From: Paguma larvata
Taxonomy: Eukaryota; Chordata; Mammalia; Carnivora; Viverridae
Direction: 5' to 3'
Length of the DNA: 64,000 nt
Assembly: GCA_030068075.1 (NCBI GenBank)
Contig: CM057831.1
Coordinates: 7,329,464 to 7,393,463, forward strand
The notes under the pieces were generated by a model. It saw nothing but the letters and a program-made list of their open reading frames with translations. It did not search any database and was not told where the DNA came from. Below, piece by piece: positions 59,350 to 64,000 of this stretch. The translations under genes were made by a program, and so were the position numbers. The stretch's first letter is position 1, and every line of letters starts with the position of its first letter.

Positions 59350-59785
59350 AAAGAGATCTAGGTTTAAATACATGCTCTGTAACATATGAGCTACCTCACC
59401 TTAGGAAAGTTATTTAAAATCTTTGGGTCCCGGTTTTCTCATCTGCAAAATGGGAATCAGTATGTTTACCTCAAAGAGAGGTTTTGAGAACTTAATTATA
59501 TGAAAAGTGGGGGTTTTTTTGTTGCTGTTTTTTGAGCAAGAGAGCAAAAGAGAGAGGGTGCATGTACATGCATGAGTGGGCAGGGGAGGGGCAGAGGGAG
59601 AGAGAGAATCTCAAGCAGGCTCCATGCCCAACACAGAGGCTGACGTGGAGCTCAGTCTCACCAATGGTGAGATCATGACTTGAGCCACAATCAAGAGCCA
59701 GTCGCTTAACCAACTGAGCCACCCAGGCACCACTTAATATAGTTAATACAGTACTTGGCATCTAAAAAGTTCTCAGTAAAGGATA
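59350..59785 (+). repeat. MIR SINE split by a SINEC insertion
   Basis: Left part 59350-59511: 'acatatgagctacctcacct', 'taggaaagttatttaaaatc', 'ttctcatctgcaaaatggga' and 'gttttgagaacttaattata'. Right part 59732-59785: 'gttaatacagtacttggcat' and 'gttctcagtaaagg'. Together they make one MIR, broken by the SINE at 59512-59731. Confidence 0.85.
59512..59731 (-). repeat. Carnivore SINEC (antisense) nested in MIR
   Basis: T-rich start, 'gagcaagagagcaaaagaga', 'gctccatgcccaacacagag' and end 'ccaactgagccacccaggca'. Flanking 'acttaat' copies are at about 59491 and 59732. Confidence 0.93.
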
Positions 59786-59914
59786 ACTAGTTGTAATAAT
59801 AGTTGTGTTCCAAAATACAAAATTACTACATTCCTCCTCAAGTGCATGTTTTGGTAGATGTTGTGATTTCCACCTGGAGTTCTCTAACTTTCCTCCTTCT
59901 ACCTCTGACTGCCT

Positions 59915-59960
59915 TTTTATTTTAAATGTTAATTCCAGTATAGTTAACATGCAGTGTTAT
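59915..59960 (-). repeat. L1 3'-end scrap (antisense)
   Basis: 'ttaattccagtatagttaac' then 'atgcagtgttat' is the antisense carnivore L1 3' end, cut short on both sides. Confidence 0.7.
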
Positions 59961-60930
59961 ATTTACCTCTGATTGCTTTGGATGGTTCCCTGCTTCAGCA
60001 GAGAGGTTGTTTAATCCAGGGTTCCCCTTGGGGGATCCATAGATAGGAATCAAAGGAGAATGCAAACTTAGATGGATAAAACATTGCACCTTTACTTTCA
60101 TTAATGTCTCACTAAAACTCACTATTAAACAAAAACGTGAATCGACGATAAAACGCCATAGCATTTGCAATATCTAACGTTCAGATTATTAGAAATCACA
60201 AATGTTTCGTATCATGTCACAATTGTTTGTGACAGATTTCATGAAGTAGCATTTACTCTCATTAGTACTTTGAAATTACAGTAGTTATGAGACCTAACAG
60301 TAGATATTTTTATTTCAGGAGAAAATAGGAAGGGCATATATTTCTATGTCATATTTTAAAATACTTTGAAAACTATAATTCTATAGAATTGGGTTTCTTT
60401 GTAATCCTATATGTTTTAATTCAGACATTTGATAACATTTAATAATAAAAAAGGTTCATAGATCATGAAAGGGTTTTATGGCACATACAAAAAAGAAAGA
60501 AAGATTAAGAACCCCTGTGTTAGCACTTACTATAGTATACTATCCACTCTTAGATAAATATACTGTTTTCAGTTAAAACTTAGCCTTCAGGTTCAAGCTT
60601 ACATTCTGAGCTAACCTTCTCTTGGTCTCACTTAATGAGAAATATACTGTTTTCAGTTAAAACTTAGCCTTCAGGTTCAAGTTTACATTCTGAGCTAACC
60701 TTCTCTTGGTCTCACCTTCCTCCACCATAAAGGAAGACAGCAAGCAATTACTTAGTTTTAGTTATAGACAATTAGTGTTCAGTGAACTCACGGGGCATGG
60801 GGTTCCTTTAAATTAGTGTTTTCTTCTCTCATTCAAGGATCTGGTCTTCCTCAAACAGTTTTATACCCTTTAATATAAACCTCAGAGGACTTCTAACTTG
60901 AGCTGAGGATGTAGTTAGCCATCAGGAACT
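59961..60930. other. Unassigned DNA with a tandem duplication
   Basis: Apart from the duplication at 60556-60715 I see no repeat or gene in this kilobase. Confidence 0.4.
60556..60715. repeat. Two-copy tandem duplication, 84-base period
   Basis: Seventy-six bases at 60556-60631 recur at 60640-60715 with one mismatch ('ttcaagcttaca' against 'ttcaagtttaca'), separated by eight bases. The near identity means the duplication is recent. Confidence 0.97.
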
Positions 60931-61760
60931 TCATCACTCCCACAGGAACAAGAAAAATCCAGATGATCTACAAATGATATCTGTGGCTTAACTTACCAGA
61001 AACTGGGGTCACAGGCCAAACATCTAACTTAACATCTAAAGAAAGATAGTACTTCTCAGAATAGAAGGGAAGAAGGGACACAAACATTGACTTTTGAGCA
61101 AACAATGAGGAAGAAGAAATATAGTTATTTTTTTCAAAACTGACTGATAAAAGCTGAGAGTGGGTTAGTGTGAGAGTCCAGAACTTCTAGGAGTGAAGGC
61201 ATCGGGAACATTTGTACTTACCAGTAGTGATTCTCCTTGGGTCTCCACCAATCACCCATGAGAAAGACTGGGGTCAGTGCAAGAGATTGGATAAAGCCTC
61301 ATCCGTGGGACAGGCCTAGAGGAGAGAGAAGTTTCTTGATGGGAAAGAGACAAAGTCTCCCCTGCATCCTCCTCCTCTGAGAGCTAAGGCCTTATGCCAC
61401 TGGGGAAGGACCGTGAACCTTAGCCTTTCAAGAGCACATATGAAGACTGTCCGTAGCTGGGGATGGTAGGAGAAAGAAAACTGTGTGTTCCTGGGGGTGG
61501 GGGCGGGGGCAGGAAAGTGACCTGGACCCAGAACATTAGAGATTTCCCAATGAGGTGGGGGGAGGAGGCAGCATCACCAAGAAAGCCCTCCCCACCCCCC
61601 ATCCAATCTAGGGATACAAAGCCTGCCTTAACATTGAGGTTGAGCCAGAACACCAGAGAATCTCACTCCTTCCCCTCAGCTGGGTACACAGCCCCAAATC
61701 TCACTTTAGATTGTTACCGTGTGCATGGGATAAACTCATGGGAGCTGGACTATCAATTCA
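60931..61760 (+). repeat. GC-richer old repeat related to 56280-57010
   Basis: It shares landmarks with the 56 kb copy (see there). A G-rich stretch, 'gggggtgggggcgggggcag', is at about 61494-61513. Frames 61420-61653 (minus) and 61463-61801 (plus) are open because of this composition and show no family. Confidence 0.4.
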
Positions 61761-61859
61761 TCATGGAAAGCTCTCTTAGTGTATTTGTGTTTTTCTTATA
61801 GTTATAGCCTTTGTGTGAGCTGAATTCTTGTCCACTCATGAGGGACCCAATTACCAAAG

Positions 61860-62400
61860 GACAAACAAGCACCGTCCCCCATTCACGATATGCGTATCTA
61901 TATGAAGACATACCTAAGACCCATCCATACATGTTTCACATACCCATTCCATAGTGTAGATGCTGAGTTTTTGTTTGTAACACAAGTGCCTGAATTAAGC
62001 TTTGCTAAAACACCTACTTCAAAGGTGGTCGTCTCTAATAGACACACTGCCAGCCACACAACCAGATAATTCCCACTGAGCCTTCTTTGTTTTAGAGATC
62101 TTGCTTGATTTCAATAACTATTTGGGCCACTTGCTGTTTTCTCTTCCCACACTTTAAATTCCCATTCTTACATTTTAAATTCACCAATAAAGAGTGAGCC
62201 TATGAAACCCTAGCCCCTGCCCTCACCCTCAATACAAGCAGAACCCTAGATCCTATCTCTCTCTCCCCACTCATGATCTCACTGTGTGGTTGAGGTGTGC
62301 TGTATCATGTCCAGATTCTATAAATAATAAACCTTTATTTTTTCAGGGCTTCCTGATGGTTGCTGCTGAAGGGGGTCTTACAATCATAAGAACCACAAGG
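61860..62400 (+). repeat. Probable ERV LTR
   Basis: A poly-A signal followed by U5-like text: 'caccaataaagagtgagcct', 'atgaaaccctagcccctgcc', 'tctctctctccccactcatg', 'gtggttgaggtgtgctgtat' and 'tctataaataataaaccttt'. This arrangement is typical of ERV1-like LTRs. I could not fix the edges or find a duplication. Confidence 0.5.
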
Positions 62401-64000
62401 GCCAGTTGAACCCCAATATTGGTTATTGATAGGCTGATACTGGCATGAAACGATTGGGACTAACTAAGGGGAATACCCTATACTTTTAACTTACTTGACT
62501 AGCTACCTAACTCAGGTGGGTACTACCATCTGGAAAAACAGCACCGCTTGTTGGGGATGAGTTGCATACTACCTCTGTATTACCTGCTATATCCAACCCA
62601 AAGGTCACAGCTGCCATAATAATTCCACATCTCCCCTGAGCAGGAAGATCAAGGCCACACAGTCTAATGAAACTATCATATCACTAATTATAAAGGTCTT
62701 AGTTAACTGTTAACGTGTATAAGGGTCCTCCACGCCTCAAGGCCAAGGATAGATAAGGAGGATGGCTTGCAAGGCTGTTGTGAGTGACCCAAGGAGAGGC
62801 TCTAGGCTAAGGGCATAAAGAAAACATTCCTATAGGTGAGGAGGACTTGAGATCTCTACCTGTGGCCATTGAGTCAGTGGGTCATGCTTGGACTAGGTGT
62901 CCTAGCCCAGAAGAGTGAAACAGCCTCACGACCAGAAACCGATGGTGGCACCAGGGGGAAAATAAAACAGAGGCTTATGGTCTCTGTCACCATTTCACTC
63001 ACTACTATTCTCTTCATCTCCTGACCCCATTGGATATTATGAGTCCAATCCCTGGCGTGATATTGCTAAAAAATTAATGGACAAATACAAATGCCCTGAA
63101 CATCTGGCCCCAGTGTCTCCTAAAAACCCTGAAGAAGTACGCCAACTTTCTGATAAATGCAAAACCCCATGAATACTGCTCAGGGGTATATACCAATATG
63201 CCAAGACTCTAATATTTACACTATAGAGCCCTGGGCTCTTCAAAACACCGTGCATACCGTACTAGTGGAGGTAGAATCCTGGAGAGATCTCTTGGGACAT
63301 GCTGAAAGGAAAGCAGCCATCTCTAAGGAAATTCCACAGTGACATTATGCAAACATTTCTGGTAACAACATGTAAGATTAAGGTAACAGGATGAAGACAA
63401 GAAGTAGAAACTGAGATTAAAAAAACTCTACCTTAACTGAAATTTAAACCTTTCTTCAAGATTTTGTGCAGCACCAAGGAGAGAGTTAATTGGCTATCGT
63501 GGATTTTCTCCTTCCGAACAGAAATTTTTACTCACAGCTGACAAAATGTATTGCCCTGATAGTATCTCTAAAGACCCTACAAGCTACAACCTTAAAGGTC
63601 CATCTGGGCTTGATGCTTATTTCCTCCAAGATACCACAGAATTCCAAGACTCTGGCTTTCCCCTGACTGGAACAGAATGAGCGGCATACCTCACGAGGCA
63701 TTTCTCTTCAAGGAAAAGCCGCCAGGGTTAGGGAGGCACCCGCTGAGGGAAAGGGAAGGTGAAGCCCTCCAGAGCCAGTGAAACTCAAACCGGAGTCCCC
63801 CCACTCCTCACTTGAATATTTATTACCTGGGTCCATGCCCACCCTCCCATCACAGTCATCACGACTAAGGCTTGCAGTGAATAGGAAACATTAATTCGAA
63901 GCCCACCTCCTGCTGCGCAAAATTGGCACGGTCCAATGGGTTTTATCATTTCCCCAAATAGTGACCCAAATGACTCCTCTTTGTTTCCCACCCAGAAGAT
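62401..64000 (+). repeat. Possible decayed retroviral internal sequence
   Basis: It follows the LTR-like stretch in the same orientation. Translation gives short broken frames only, for example near 63020-63170 and 63157-63342 on the plus strand. None shows a zinc knuckle, protease DTG, YXDD or envelope cleavage motif, so gag, pol or env cannot be assigned. It runs off the window end. Confidence 0.3.

Noticed and set aside
63157..63342. Retroviral envelope or gag frame
   Set aside because: Only about 60 codons are open and no diagnostic motif is present, so I kept it as possible ERV sequence without naming a gene.

Overview
The window is mammalian nuclear DNA, very probably from a felid carnivore. 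The best evidence is about sixteen copies, on both strands, of a short tRNA-headed SINE. Each opens with a variant of GGGGCGCCTGGGTGGCTC, has a C/T-rich middle and ends in AATAAA plus A-rich DNA; this is the tRNA-Lys-derived SINEC family of carnivores, in the cat-like form. The rest is L1 of several ages, L2, MIR, MLT1-type LTRs, DNA transposons and microsatellites. Composition is AT-rich and CpG-poor. I found no intact protein-coding gene, no CRISPR array and no bacterial or plasmid feature. Repeat names are recognised from memory, so element edges are good to tens of bases at best, except where target-site duplications (TSDs) fix them.

The only cellular gene material I can name is on the minus strand at 23.4-27.1 kb. 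It is the last two exons of an NXPE-family gene (neurexophilin and PC-esterase domain). The exon carrying the GDS motif is open with good splice signals. The last exon has three premature stops, a 1-base deletion and a 7-base tandem duplication, yet still shows the family C-terminus. The intron is kept and holds a solo LTR, so this is an unprocessed pseudogene.

Layout: 0-6.7 kb, an L1 with an inverted 5' part, one SINE and an old antisense L1M. 6.7-13.2 kb, an almost full-length decayed L1 with a (CA)n run inside its endonuclease domain. 13.2-23.4 kb, old L1M, MLT1, MIR, a Tigger element split by a SINE, and L2 copies on both strands. 23.4-27.1 kb, the NXPE pseudogene. 27.5-42.3 kb, two older near-full-length L1s with nested SINEs, separated by LTR debris and 2 kb of unassigned DNA. 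42.3-60 kb, old L1M/L1ME pieces, a MLT1, a U6 snRNA pseudogene, SINEs, a hAT element and MIRs. 60-64 kb, a short tandem duplication, an old repeat related to one at 56.5 kb, and a probable endogenous-retrovirus LTR with broken flanking sequence.

Nothing here works together as a system. The window is intergenic or intronic, built by repeated retrotransposition beside a dead NXPE-type gene. I did not find an undescribed biological system. The findings are mostly unusual insertion structures and unexplained segments.
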